The notes beneath the pieces are model-generated. The model saw nothing but the letters and a program-made list of their open reading frames with translations, ran no database searches and was not told the origin of the DNA. Positions 1 through 4,995 of a stretch of 5,638 nt of DNA are shown here, piece after piece. The DNA is taken from positions 1-5,638 of the forward strand of contig WQUU01000113.1 in NCBI GenBank assembly GCA_009781925.1. The letters are read 5' to 3'. This DNA comes from Bacillota bacterium (GTDB taxonomy: Bacteria > Bacillota > Clostridia > Oscillospirales > Oscillospiraceae). Numbering within the stretch: position 1 is the stretch's first letter; each line of letters opens with the position of its first letter. The position numbers and the translations under genes were made by a program.

Positions 1-6
1 CAGCAT
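1..6 (-). CDS. Possible start of a leftward gene (only first two codons in window)
   Basis: On the minus strand an ATG lies at 6-4, followed by CTG at the window edge. A GAGGA ribosome binding site at 18-14 sits 7 nt upstream, and a promoter-like pair lies further upstream (46-74). The three signals are in the right order and at the right spacing for a gene divergent from the SatD-like operon. Nothing of the product can be read, so no function can be given. It could be a chance arrangement in AT-rich intergenic DNA. Confidence 0.35.
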
Positions 7-45
7 GAGAAAATCCTCGCAGTGAGAGAGAAAATTAGAATTGAT

Positions 46-74
46 ATTATACTACAAAAATGAAAAATGCGCAA
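46..74 (-). promoter_or_regulatory. Candidate leftward promoter
   Basis: The minus strand reads TTGCGC (74-69), a 17-bp spacer, then a consensus TATAAT (51-46). The -10 box is perfect and the -35 matches only the TTG. It would start transcription near 39 and give a leader of about 33 nt before the ATG at 6-4. It lies back-to-back with the promoter at 195-223, so the roughly 120 bp between them could be a shared control region. Confidence 0.45.
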
Positions 75-142
75 CAGTCCCGCATGGGGCGCACCGATTT
101 GGGAATGCTTCCATAGGATAGCACAGGTTCTGGAGCAGAGAA

Positions 143-213
143 TTAACTAAAATCGGTTAAGCATATAGCTTGTACACCTTTTTTGGTTAAGTACTTGACA
201 ATTAACCGATTTT
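143..213. promoter_or_regulatory. Operator-like array of GTTAA half-sites with a perfect 12-bp inverted repeat
   Basis: AAAATCGGTTAA at 149-160 is exactly inverted as TTAACCGATTTT at 202-213. Around these lie further half-sites: TTAAC at 143-147 faces GTTAA at 156-160 with an 8-bp gap, and GGTTAA at 185-190 faces TTAACC at 202-207 with an 11-bp gap. The right-hand pair brackets the -35 box (195-200), and the 202-213 arm fills most of the -35/-10 spacer, so a protein bound here would block RNA polymerase. The helix-turn-helix protein encoded immediately downstream is the obvious candidate binder, but that is inference. The geometry fits either two dimer sites or looping between sites about 50 bp apart. 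Confidence 0.6.
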
Positions 214-223
214 GGTGTATTCT
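195..223 (+). promoter_or_regulatory. Sigma-A-type promoter of the SatD-like operon
   Basis: TTGACA (195-200), a 17-bp spacer and TATTCT (218-223) form a near-consensus housekeeping promoter. Transcription would start at about 229-231. This falls inside the purine-rich GGGAGGT at 226-232, which argues that this GGGAGGT is not the ribosome binding site used by transcripts from this promoter. The promoter overlaps the inverted-repeat operator. Confidence 0.75.
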
Positions 224-258
224 ATGGGAGGTAACCACATATGAGGCGCACATCCGAC

Positions 259-263
259 GGGAG
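259..263 (+). promoter_or_regulatory. Ribosome binding site favouring the start at 274
   Basis: GGGAG at 259-263 lies 10 nt before the ATG at 274 and would sit in a leader of about 44 nt from the promoter at 195-223. The competing ATG at 241 has the better-looking GGGAGGT (226-232), but that site overlaps the predicted transcription start and would be lost from the mRNA. The 241 start also adds 11 charged residues before the conserved MYxVIxGDI beginning. Confidence 0.55.
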
Positions 264-273
264 AGACAAGACC

Positions 274-945
274 ATGTACTGTGTCATAGTTGGCGATATT
301 GTGAATTCCAGAGAGATGGACTTTGAGACGCGTGAGGCCGCGACACGGGCGGTCAAAGCGACGCTCAATGGGATCAACACAAAATATAAGGATGTTATCC
401 TGGCGGACTTCGGCATCGTCCGGGGCGACGCGCTGGAGGGCGTACTGACCGAGCCGAGTTACGCGCCTCGAATCCTCCCGGAGATCATCCGGAATCTTTA
501 CCGCGCGCAAAAAGTCACACTGCGTTTCAGCGTGGTCATCGACGAACTCAGCGTCGTGAGCAATGATCGCAATGAGGCGGACGGCCCGGCGTTTCACACC
601 GCCTTAGAAAAGCTGGATACTTTAAAGGCGCGCAAAAGTGACCACTGGCTGCAAGTCTCTTTTGTAACAAATACAGTCGAACAGCCCTTGGTGGACGGTC
701 TGTTTGACCTGTTGACCGCGCTGACCGGGGGTTGGACGGATCGCCAGCGGGAAATTGCCTGGGCGATGGACGAGTCTGCCCGAAAGCAAAGCGCCGTCAG
801 CGAGGCGCTTGGGATTTCCCCGCCCGCCGTGAGCAAGCAGCTCAGGGCGATGTGCTATGACCAATATGCCTACGCGTGGATAAGATTGGAAGTTTATTTG
901 CTGGATTTAGAGAAAAAAATCGAAAGAGAGCCGGTAGCCGTATGA
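274..945 (+). CDS. SatD-family protein with C-terminal helix-turn-helix
   Basis: A 223-residue protein I assign to the SatD family, named after a gene of the Streptococcus sat (secretion and acid tolerance) locus; no biochemical activity is established to my knowledge. The N-terminus begins MYCVIVGDIVNSRE (GDI at 7-9), followed by a helix-rich stretch, then RGDALEG (50-56) at the end of a hydrophobic strand, a strand LRFSVVIDELSV (83-94) and the family-typical DGPAF (103-107). Residues 155-193 form a helix-turn-helix of the sigma-region-4/MarR kind, with ALGISPPAVSKQL as the turn and recognition helix. The cytoplasmic N-domain therefore probably senses or makes a small molecule, and the C-domain probably binds DNA; both are inferences. 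The stop overlaps the next start (ATGA, 942-945), so the two genes are translationally coupled. The start at 274 is preferred over 241 because of promoter position and family N-terminus. Family assignment is fairly sure, function unknown. Confidence 0.85.
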   Translation: MYCVIVGDIVNSREMDFETREAATRAVKATLNGINTKYKDVILADFGIVRGDALEGVLTEPSYAPRILPEIIRNLYRAQKVTLRFSVVIDELSVVSNDRNEADGPAFHTALEKLDTLKARKSDHWLQVSFVTNTVEQPLVDGLFDLLTALTGGWTDRQREIAWAMDESARKQSAVSEALGISPPAVSKQLRAMCYDQYAYAWIRLEVYLLDLEKKIEREPVAV

Positions 946-1634
946 ATCTCGTCCTTGTCATTCTCCTCCTCGCCCATGTCCTCGGGGATTTTTACTTTCA
1001 GACGGACAAGCTGGCGGCGCGCAAGGGAAAAATCGCCGGGGTATTGCTCCACGGGGCGGAGTACGCGCTCACGGTGTGCGTGATTTTGCTCATCGGCCTG
1101 CCCTTTCGTGGGAGAACCTGGCTTCTCATAGGCGCCGCGAGCATATTACACCTGGGGATCGACTCTGCCAAGGTCATGTTCGGCAAAAAATTGAAAGCCT
1201 CCATCCTCTTTCTCCTGGATCAATTCTTGCATCTGGCAAGTCTGCTGCTTATCTTCTGGCTCTGGGGTGCGGCGCTGACGGCGCGCGGCTTCGTCTCCAC
1301 GGAGATCGCGTATCTGCCCGCGCTGCCGGTGACAATTTTGCTTGGCCTGCTGCTCGCCCTGCGGCCCGTGGGGATGTGGATCGGCAAGGGGAAAGGGGAG
1401 AAAAACGCCGGACAGACCATCGGCTATCTGGAGCGGGTACTCATTCTGCTGTTTTTGCTATACCGGCAGTTCACCGCCATCGCCTTTGTGCTGACGGCGA
1501 AGTCCGTGGCGCGGTACGATGCGATTTCCAAAGAACGGATTCGGGCGGAGGATTTTTTGATCGGCACGCTCAAGAGCTCCGCCGCCGCGTTTCTCATCGC
1601 GCTGCTGCTAGGGCTGATCGGGAAGGGTACATAA
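942..1634 (+). CDS. DUF3307 family polytopic membrane protein
   Basis: A 230-residue, strongly hydrophobic protein with about six to seven predicted membrane segments (for example 1-14, 31-53, 59-76, 88-110, 126-141, 164-187, 212-227). Its N-terminal half carries the DUF3307 signature residues: HVLGDF (12-17), a lone H37, HLGID (70-74) and DQFLH (93-97). The C-terminal half has GYLER (161-165) and LTAKSVARY (184-192), which I recall as conserved in long members of the family. The gene starts inside the stop of the SatD-like gene (4-bp overlap) and has no strong ribosome binding site of its own, so it probably depends on coupled translation; the two products likely work together. DUF3307 and SatD genes are, from memory, frequent neighbours. 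Function is unknown. The in-register His/Asp pairs inside membrane segments suggest a metal site. The ATG at 942 is preferred over one at 876, which would overlap the upstream gene by 70 bp. Confidence 0.85.
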   Translation: MNLVLVILLLAHVLGDFYFQTDKLAARKGKIAGVLLHGAEYALTVCVILLIGLPFRGRTWLLIGAASILHLGIDSAKVMFGKKLKASILFLLDQFLHLASLLLIFWLWGAALTARGFVSTEIAYLPALPVTILLGLLLALRPVGMWIGKGKGEKNAGQTIGYLERVLILLFLLYRQFTAIAFVLTAKSVARYDAISKERIRAEDFLIGTLKSSAAAFLIALLLGLIGKGT

Positions 1635-1638
1635 TACC

Positions 1639-1674
1639 AAAAAACGCCTGGAATCTCATCATATTCCAGGCGTT
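1639..1674 (-). terminator. Terminator of pnp, possibly bidirectional
   Basis: A perfect 12-bp stem (1643-1654 with 1663-1674) closes an 8-nt loop. Read on the minus strand it is followed by six T (complement of A at 1639-1644, the last two in the stem), as in an intrinsic terminator, and it begins 15 nt after the pnp stop. On the plus strand the hairpin lies 8 nt after the DUF3307 stop but lacks a T tract (it is followed by CTCCTA), so termination in that direction would be weaker. It separates the two convergent transcription units. Confidence 0.85.
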
Positions 1675-1689
1675 CTCCTATACTTGTCC

Positions 1690-3849
1690 CTATTCCGAAT
1701 CGATCGGCAGGCCCTTGTGCTCCCGCTCCTTGATGGCCTCCTTGCGGCTCAGATTGATCCGGCCCCGGTCGTCGATTTCGACGACCTTGACCCAGGTCTT
1801 CTGGCCGATTTTCAGCACGTCCTCGACCTTCTCCGTGCGCTTAAATTCGAGATCCTTGATGTGGCAGAGACCGTCTTTTCCCGGCACCAGCTCGATGAAG
1901 GCCCCCATCTGGGAGTTGTCCTTCTTGCTGAGGAGGTACTGTACGCACTTGCCGAAGTACAGGGCGCCGACCTCCGGCACAAAGACGATGTTTTCGATGA
2001 TGCTCCGGGCCGCTCGGCAGGCGTCGATGTTCTCGCTGGCGATATAGATGCTGCCGTCGTCCTCGATGTCGATCTTGCAGCCGGTGTCGGCGGTGATCTT
2101 CTGGATCACCTTGCCGCCGGTGCCGATGACCTCGCGGATCTTGTCCGGGTCGATGGTCATCTTGATCATCTTCGGCGCGGTGGGGGCCAGCTCCGGCCGC
2201 GGCTCCGCGATGCAGGGGAGCATGACCTCGTCGAGAATCTGAACGCGCGCCTGCCGGGTGATCTCGAGGGCGTTTTTGATGACAGGGTGGATGAGACCTT
2301 CATTTTTTAAATCCATCTGGATGGCGGTGATGCCGGCCTTTGTGCCCGCGACTTTGAAGTCCATCTCGCCATGGAAGTCCTCCACGCCCTGGATGTCGAT
2401 GAAGGTCGTCCAGCGCTCGTCCCCATCGGAGATGAGGCCGCAGGAGATACCGGCCACCGGGGCCGTGATCGGCACGCCCGCGTCCATGAGGGCCAGAGTG
2501 CCCGCGCAGACGCTGCCCTGGGAGGTGGAGCCGTTGGAGGAGAGCACCTCGGAGACCACGCGGATGACATAGGGGAAGTCGTCCATGGCGGGGATCACGG
2601 GCTCCAGCGCCTTCTCGGCCAAAGCTCCGTGGCCGTACTCCCGGCGGCCCGTACTGCGGCTGCCCCGGGCCTCGCCCACGGAGAAGGACGGGAAGTTGTA
2701 GTGGAGCATAAAGCGCTTCTCCTCCTCCTCCCAGATGGTGTCCAGCTTCTGGGCGGCGGAAATCGTGTTTAAAGTTGTGGTGCACAACACCTGGGTTTGG
2801 CCGCGGGTGAAGAGGCCGGAACCGTGTACCACCGGGATGACGCCGACTTCGGCGGAGAGCGGGCGCAGTTCGTCCATGGCCCGGCCGTCCACGCGCTTAT
2901 TGTCCAGCAGCCAGCGCTTGACGATCTTCTTCTGCAAGCGGTAGAGGATCTCGTCGAGATACTGCATGAGCTCCGGGTGCTCGGGCTCATATTTCTCCTT
3001 CACGGCGGCAACCCACTCGTTGACCCGGGCCTCGCGGACGTTCTTGTCGTCCGTGTCCATGCAGTATTCCATACCGGCCATCTCGTTTTCGACGAGTTTT
3101 TCGAATAACGCGTCATCGAAAGCGGCATGCTGATAGCTGAACTTGGTTTTTCCGATCTCGGCGACCATTTTCTCGATGAGATCGAGGACGCCCTGAATCT
3201 TCTCATGCGCCGCCACGATGCCCTCATACATGACATCCTCCGGCACCTCCTTGGCCCCGGCCTCGATCATGACCACCTTTTTCCGCGTGGCCGCCACGGT
3301 GACGGTCATGCGGTTGCTTGCCTGCTCGGCCCTGGTGGGGTTAAAGAGGTATTTCTCCCCGTCCCAGCCCAGGACAATGCCGCCGATGGGCCCGTCCCAA
3401 GGGATGTCGCTGATGGCCACGGCGGCGGACGCGCCGATCATGGCGGTGATCTCCGGAGAGCAGTCCCGATCCACGGAGAGGACGGTACAGGTGATGACCA
3501 CGTCGTTGCGCAGGTCAGCCGGAAACAGCGGGCGCATGGGCCGGTCAATGAGGCGGGAAGCCAGCACGGCGGGCAGACTGGGGCGGCCCTCGCGGCGCAT
3601 AAAGCTGCCGGGGATGCGGCCCACGGCGTAGAGCTTCTCCTCAAAGTCCACAGAGAGAGGGAAGTAGTCGATGCCGTCCTTGGGCCGCGCGGAGGCGGTG
3701 GCGGCCACTAGAATGACGGTGTTGCCGTATTTGGCCAAAACGGCGGCGTTGGCCAGCTCCGCGAGCTTGCCGACCTCTAGGCTCAGAGGGCGGCCGCAGA
3801 AATCCATGCTGTAGGTCTTGACGTCAAAAGTCTTTTGCTTGATGATCAT
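1690..3849 (-). CDS. pnp: Polyribonucleotide nucleotidyltransferase (polynucleotide phosphorylase)
   Basis: PNPase degrades RNA 3'-to-5' by phosphorolysis and can add nucleotides to 3' ends; it acts as a trimer in the cytoplasm. The 719-residue product has the full family layout: RNase PH domain 1 (about 10-145, with SFMRREGRPS at 82-91), an alpha-helical linker (about 240-310), RNase PH domain 2 (about 325-550), a KH domain (about 560-620, GTGG loop at 576-579) and an S1 domain (about 626-705). The metal-binding acidic residues of domain 2 are present in EDFHGEMDFKVAG as D491 and D497. The S1 domain has an unusual insertion of about seven residues before MGAF (648-651), where most relatives read FGAF. 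The ribosome binding site AAAGGAG (3860-3854) is 4 nt before the ATG. A small hairpin in the leader (3869-3885) could affect expression. It follows rpsO in the conserved order but at an unusual distance, with no convincing promoter of its own visible in the gap. Confidence 0.98.
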   Translation of the reverse strand: MIIKQKTFDVKTYSMDFCGRPLSLEVGKLAELANAAVLAKYGNTVILVAATASARPKDGIDYFPLSVDFEEKLYAVGRIPGSFMRREGRPSLPAVLASRLIDRPMRPLFPADLRNDVVITCTVLSVDRDCSPEITAMIGASAAVAISDIPWDGPIGGIVLGWDGEKYLFNPTRAEQASNRMTVTVAATRKKVVMIEAGAKEVPEDVMYEGIVAAHEKIQGVLDLIEKMVAEIGKTKFSYQHAAFDDALFEKLVENEMAGMEYCMDTDDKNVREARVNEWVAAVKEKYEPEHPELMQYLDEILYRLQKKIVKRWLLDNKRVDGRAMDELRPLSAEVGVIPVVHGSGLFTRGQTQVLCTTTLNTISAAQKLDTIWEEEEKRFMLHYNFPSFSVGEARGSRSTGRREYGHGALAEKALEPVIPAMDDFPYVIRVVSEVLSSNGSTSQGSVCAGTLALMDAGVPITAPVAGISCGLISDGDERWTTFIDIQGVEDFHGEMDFKVAGTKAGITAIQMDLKNEGLIHPVIKNALEITRQARVQILDEVMLPCIAEPRPELAPTAPKMIKMTIDPDKIREVIGTGGKVIQKITADTGCKIDIEDDGSIYIASENIDACRAARSIIENIVFVPEVGALYFGKCVQYLLSKKDNSQMGAFIELVPGKDGLCHIKDLEFKRTEKVEDVLKIGQKTWVKVVEIDDRGRINLSRKEAIKEREHKGLPIDSE

Positions 3850-3937
3850 ACTGCTCCTTTCAAAATTGGGGTTTCATAAAAACCCGTCTTCTTGGAGCCG
3901 CAGCCTTTAACACTTGAAAAACAGCCGAAATTTATAT

Positions 3938-4023
3938 GTCATTGCGAGCGAAGCGAAGCAATCCAGCGCATTCATATTTAAGGATTTTCTGGATTGCTTC
4001 GTCGCTGCGCTCCTCGCAATGAC
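3938..4023. repeat. Long palindromic repeat in the rpsO-pnp gap (type A)
   Basis: The left arm (3938-3966) and right arm (3989-4023) are inverted copies. An 11-bp outer stem (GTCATTGCGAG) and a 13-bp inner stem (CGAAGCAATCCAG) are separated by an asymmetric 5/11-nt internal loop, and the AT-rich centre is 3967-3988. The CGAAG/GCGAAGC-rich wording resembles dispersed palindromes I recall from many bacterial genomes; this is memory, not a search. It encodes no protein. In a transcript running from rpsO into pnp it would form a stable hairpin with no T tract. Confidence 0.8.
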
Positions 4024-4125
4024 GGGGGTTTCAATTCGGCGGATTTTCAATTGCTAAAGGGCAGCTCCGGTGAATGGTACGATATATTATTGCCAAAATG
4101 GGCAGTAATAACGAAAATTTATAGC

Positions 4126-4191
4126 GTAGGGGGCGATGCCCACAGCGCCACGCCGCACAGGAACCGGGCCGATGTGGGCATCGCCCCCTAC
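4126..4191. repeat. Perfect 19-bp inverted repeat in the rpsO-pnp gap (type B)
   Basis: The 19-bp arm at 4126-4144 (starting GTAGGGGGCGATGCCC) is exactly inverted at 4173-4191, around a 28-bp GC-rich centre. It shares no sequence with the other palindrome 100 bp away. The form is typical of a non-autonomous dispersed repeat of clostridial genomes. It is too GC-rich and too far from any T run to be a simple terminator. Confidence 0.8.
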
Positions 4192-4229
4192 AAGGTCAAA
4201 AACGCCATGCGAACGACAGCCAAACCGTT

Positions 4230-4264
4230 AAAAGGCTTCCGGGCAAAAGCGGCCGGAAGCCTTT
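4230..4264 (-). terminator. Terminator downstream of rpsO
   Basis: A perfect 12-bp stem, AAAGGCTTCCGG at 4231-4242 with CCGGAAGCCTTT at 4253-4264, closes a 10-nt loop. It lies 5 nt after the rpsO stop (TGA, 4272-4270) and is followed on the minus strand by a short run of four T ending at 4230. The T tract is brief, so some readthrough into pnp is plausible. Confidence 0.75.
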
Positions 4265-4269
4265 CGGTG

Positions 4270-4536
4270 TCACTTTCTGATGCCAAGCTTTGCGATGACG
4301 GCGCGGTAGCGCTCGATGTCCTTCTTTGCCAGATAGTCCAGCAGACGGCGGCGCTTGCCCACCATCTTGAGCAGGCCCAGACGGCTGTGATTGTCCTTTT
4401 TGTGAACTTTTAGATGTTCGTTGAGCTGCTGAATACGCTCGGTGAGGATGGCAATCTGCACCTCCGGCGAGCCCGTGTCGGCCTCGTGGGTGCGGTTTGC
4501 CTCAATGACGCTGGTCTTTTGTTCCTTGGTAATCAT
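4270..4536 (-). CDS. rpsO: 30S ribosomal protein S15
   Basis: S15 is a primary binder of 16S rRNA in the platform of the small subunit and also contacts 23S rRNA across the subunit interface. The 88-residue product has the normal family length and the signature HEADTGSPEVQIA (17-29), followed by LTERI, HLKVHKKDNHSRLGLL (41-56) and VGKRRRLLDYL (59-69). H41, H45, D48 and S51, positions used for rRNA recognition in the family, are conserved. N49 and L53 replace the more common His and Arg. The ribosome binding site AAGGGGG lies 7 nt before the ATG. It is transcribed from its own promoter (4640-4668), has its own terminator, and precedes pnp. Expression is probably autoregulated through the leader, as is known for S15 in several bacteria. 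Confidence 0.98.
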   Translation of the reverse strand: MITKEQKTSVIEANRTHEADTGSPEVQIAILTERIQQLNEHLKVHKKDNHSRLGLLKMVGKRRRLLDYLAKKDIERYRAVIAKLGIRK

Positions 4537-4545
4537 GACCGATCC

Positions 4546-4595
4546 CCCTTTCTAAGTTTCGCTAGTCCCGCCGGCACGGTAGAGGGGAGAAAGGG
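4546..4595 (-). promoter_or_regulatory. rpsO leader stem that can hide the ribosome binding site
   Basis: In the rpsO mRNA leader, CCCTTTCT (4595-4588) is perfectly complementary to AGAAAGGG (4553-4546), and the latter includes most of the rpsO Shine-Dalgarno sequence. Pairing would close a 34-nt domain and block initiation. An alternative partner, GGGAG (4604-4600 region) with CTCCC, would compete for the same segment. S15 repression through leader RNA folds is established in several bacteria, with different folds in each; that this one binds S15 is inference. Confidence 0.5.
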
Positions 4596-4639
4596 TTCGC
4601 TCCCTGAACTGCGCGCGGGGGAAGACTTTAAGCCTTAGA

Positions 4640-4668
4640 ATTTTATCATATCAGGGGAATTTTGTAAA
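4640..4668 (-). promoter_or_regulatory. rpsO promoter
   Basis: The minus strand reads TTTACA (4668-4663), a 17-bp spacer and TAAAAT (4645-4640), five-of-six matches to consensus at each box. Transcription would begin near 4633, leaving a leader of about 97 nt before the rpsO ATG, long enough for a regulatory fold. Confidence 0.75.
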
Positions 4669-4706
4669 GGAAAAGTTTTTGTGCAGCCCCGTTTGGATCA
4701 TTATTG

Positions 4707-4731
4707 CACCGAAAAATCACACCGAAAAATC
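4707..4731 (+). repeat. Tandem 12-bp direct repeat upstream of the tRNA promoter
   Basis: CACCGAAAAATC occurs at 4707-4718 and again at 4720-4731, with a 13-bp period. It ends 3 bp before the -35 box of the tRNA promoter, so the paired A tracts could act as an upstream activating element; a simple slippage duplication is equally possible. Confidence 0.6.
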
Positions 4732-4734
4732 TTC

Positions 4735-4763
4735 TTGCATTCAAACTGCCGATGTGTTAAAAT
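4735..4763 (+). promoter_or_regulatory. tRNA-Pro promoter
   Basis: TTGCAT (4735-4740), a 17-bp spacer and TAAAAT (4758-4763) would start transcription around 4770, about 9 nt before the mature 5' end of the tRNA. Spacing and position fit a dedicated single-tRNA promoter. It is divergent from the rpsO promoter. Confidence 0.7.
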
Positions 4764-4778
4764 CGCTTTACCAAGAAT

Positions 4779-4854
4779 CCGGGTGTGGCGCAGTTGGTAG
4801 CGCGCTTGACTGGGGGTCAAGAGGCCGCATGTTCAAGTCATGTCACTCGGACCA
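4779..4854 (+). tRNA. tRNA-Pro (anticodon GGG)
   Basis: The 76-nt gene folds into a full cloverleaf. Acceptor CCGGGTG (4779-4785) pairs with CACTCGG (4844-4850, one G-T). D stem GCGC is 4788-4791 with 4800-4803. Anticodon stem CTTGA/TCAAG is 4805-4809 with 4817-4821. T stem GCATG (4827-4831) pairs with CATGT (4839-4843), around loop TTCAAGT. The anticodon loop CTGGGGG puts GGG at 4812-4814, reading proline codons CCC and CCU. Discriminator A is followed by an encoded CCA (4852-4854). All canonical positions (T33, purine 37, GG in the D loop) are present, so it looks functional. Confidence 0.97.
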
Positions 4855-4862
4855 TAAAAATG

Positions 4863-4972
4863 TCAAGCCCCCGACAAAAAAATCAGCGGAATGTCCAAAA
4901 GTTTTGCCATTCTATTGTGAGAAAACACAAGGATGAGCAAGCATTTCACTGATTTAGATGTCGGGGGTTTGA
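4863..4972. repeat. 110-bp imperfect palindrome just downstream of the tRNA
   Basis: TCAAGCCCCCGACA (4863-4876) pairs with TGTCGGGGGTTTGA (4959-4972) with a single G-T. Inside, AAATCAG (4880-4886) pairs with CTGATTT (4949-4955), and GGAATG (4888-4893) with CATTTC (4942-4947, one wobble). A 48-nt centre holds a small TTGTG/CACAA hairpin. The element begins 8 nt after the tRNA CCA. It could be a miniature inverted-repeat element, fused ends of an insertion sequence, or an unusual tRNA terminator; no strong T tract follows on the plus strand. Confidence 0.7.
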
Positions 4973-4995
4973 TTTCTCTATTGCCATTAGCCTTT

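Noticed and set aside
241..273. Eleven-residue N-terminal extension of the SatD-like protein (ATG at 241)
   Set aside because: Its ribosome site overlaps the predicted transcription start, and the residues are charged and precede the conserved family beginning; kept only as a possible alternative.
1076..2047. Plus-strand frame of 323 codons crossing the DUF3307 gene, terminator and the end of pnp
   Set aside because: It runs through an intrinsic terminator and two convergent genes, with Arg/Ala-rich frame-shifted composition.
1690..3849. Several long plus-strand open frames (for example 1684-2310, 3127-3711) opposite pnp
   Set aside because: They are antisense shadows of a GC-rich coding region; pnp has complete domain structure and start signals, while these have no recognisable motifs or ribosome sites.
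3869..3885. Small hairpin (6-bp stem GGGTTT/AAACCC) in the pnp leader as an attenuator
   Set aside because: The stem is weak and followed by only a mixed A/T stretch; no competing fold or leader peptide was seen, so it is noted in the pnp entry only.
3938..4191. Possible CRISPR array in the rpsO-pnp gap
   Set aside because: The two palindromes are different in sequence and each occurs once as an inverted pair; there are no direct repeats with regular spacers.
3994..4413. Plus-strand 139-codon frame across the rpsO-pnp gap
   Set aside because: Built from the two palindromic repeats, the rpsO terminator and antisense rpsO sequence.
4679..4936. Plus-strand 85-codon frame spanning the tRNA-Pro
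   Set aside because: It reads straight through a complete, canonical tRNA gene and part of a palindrome.
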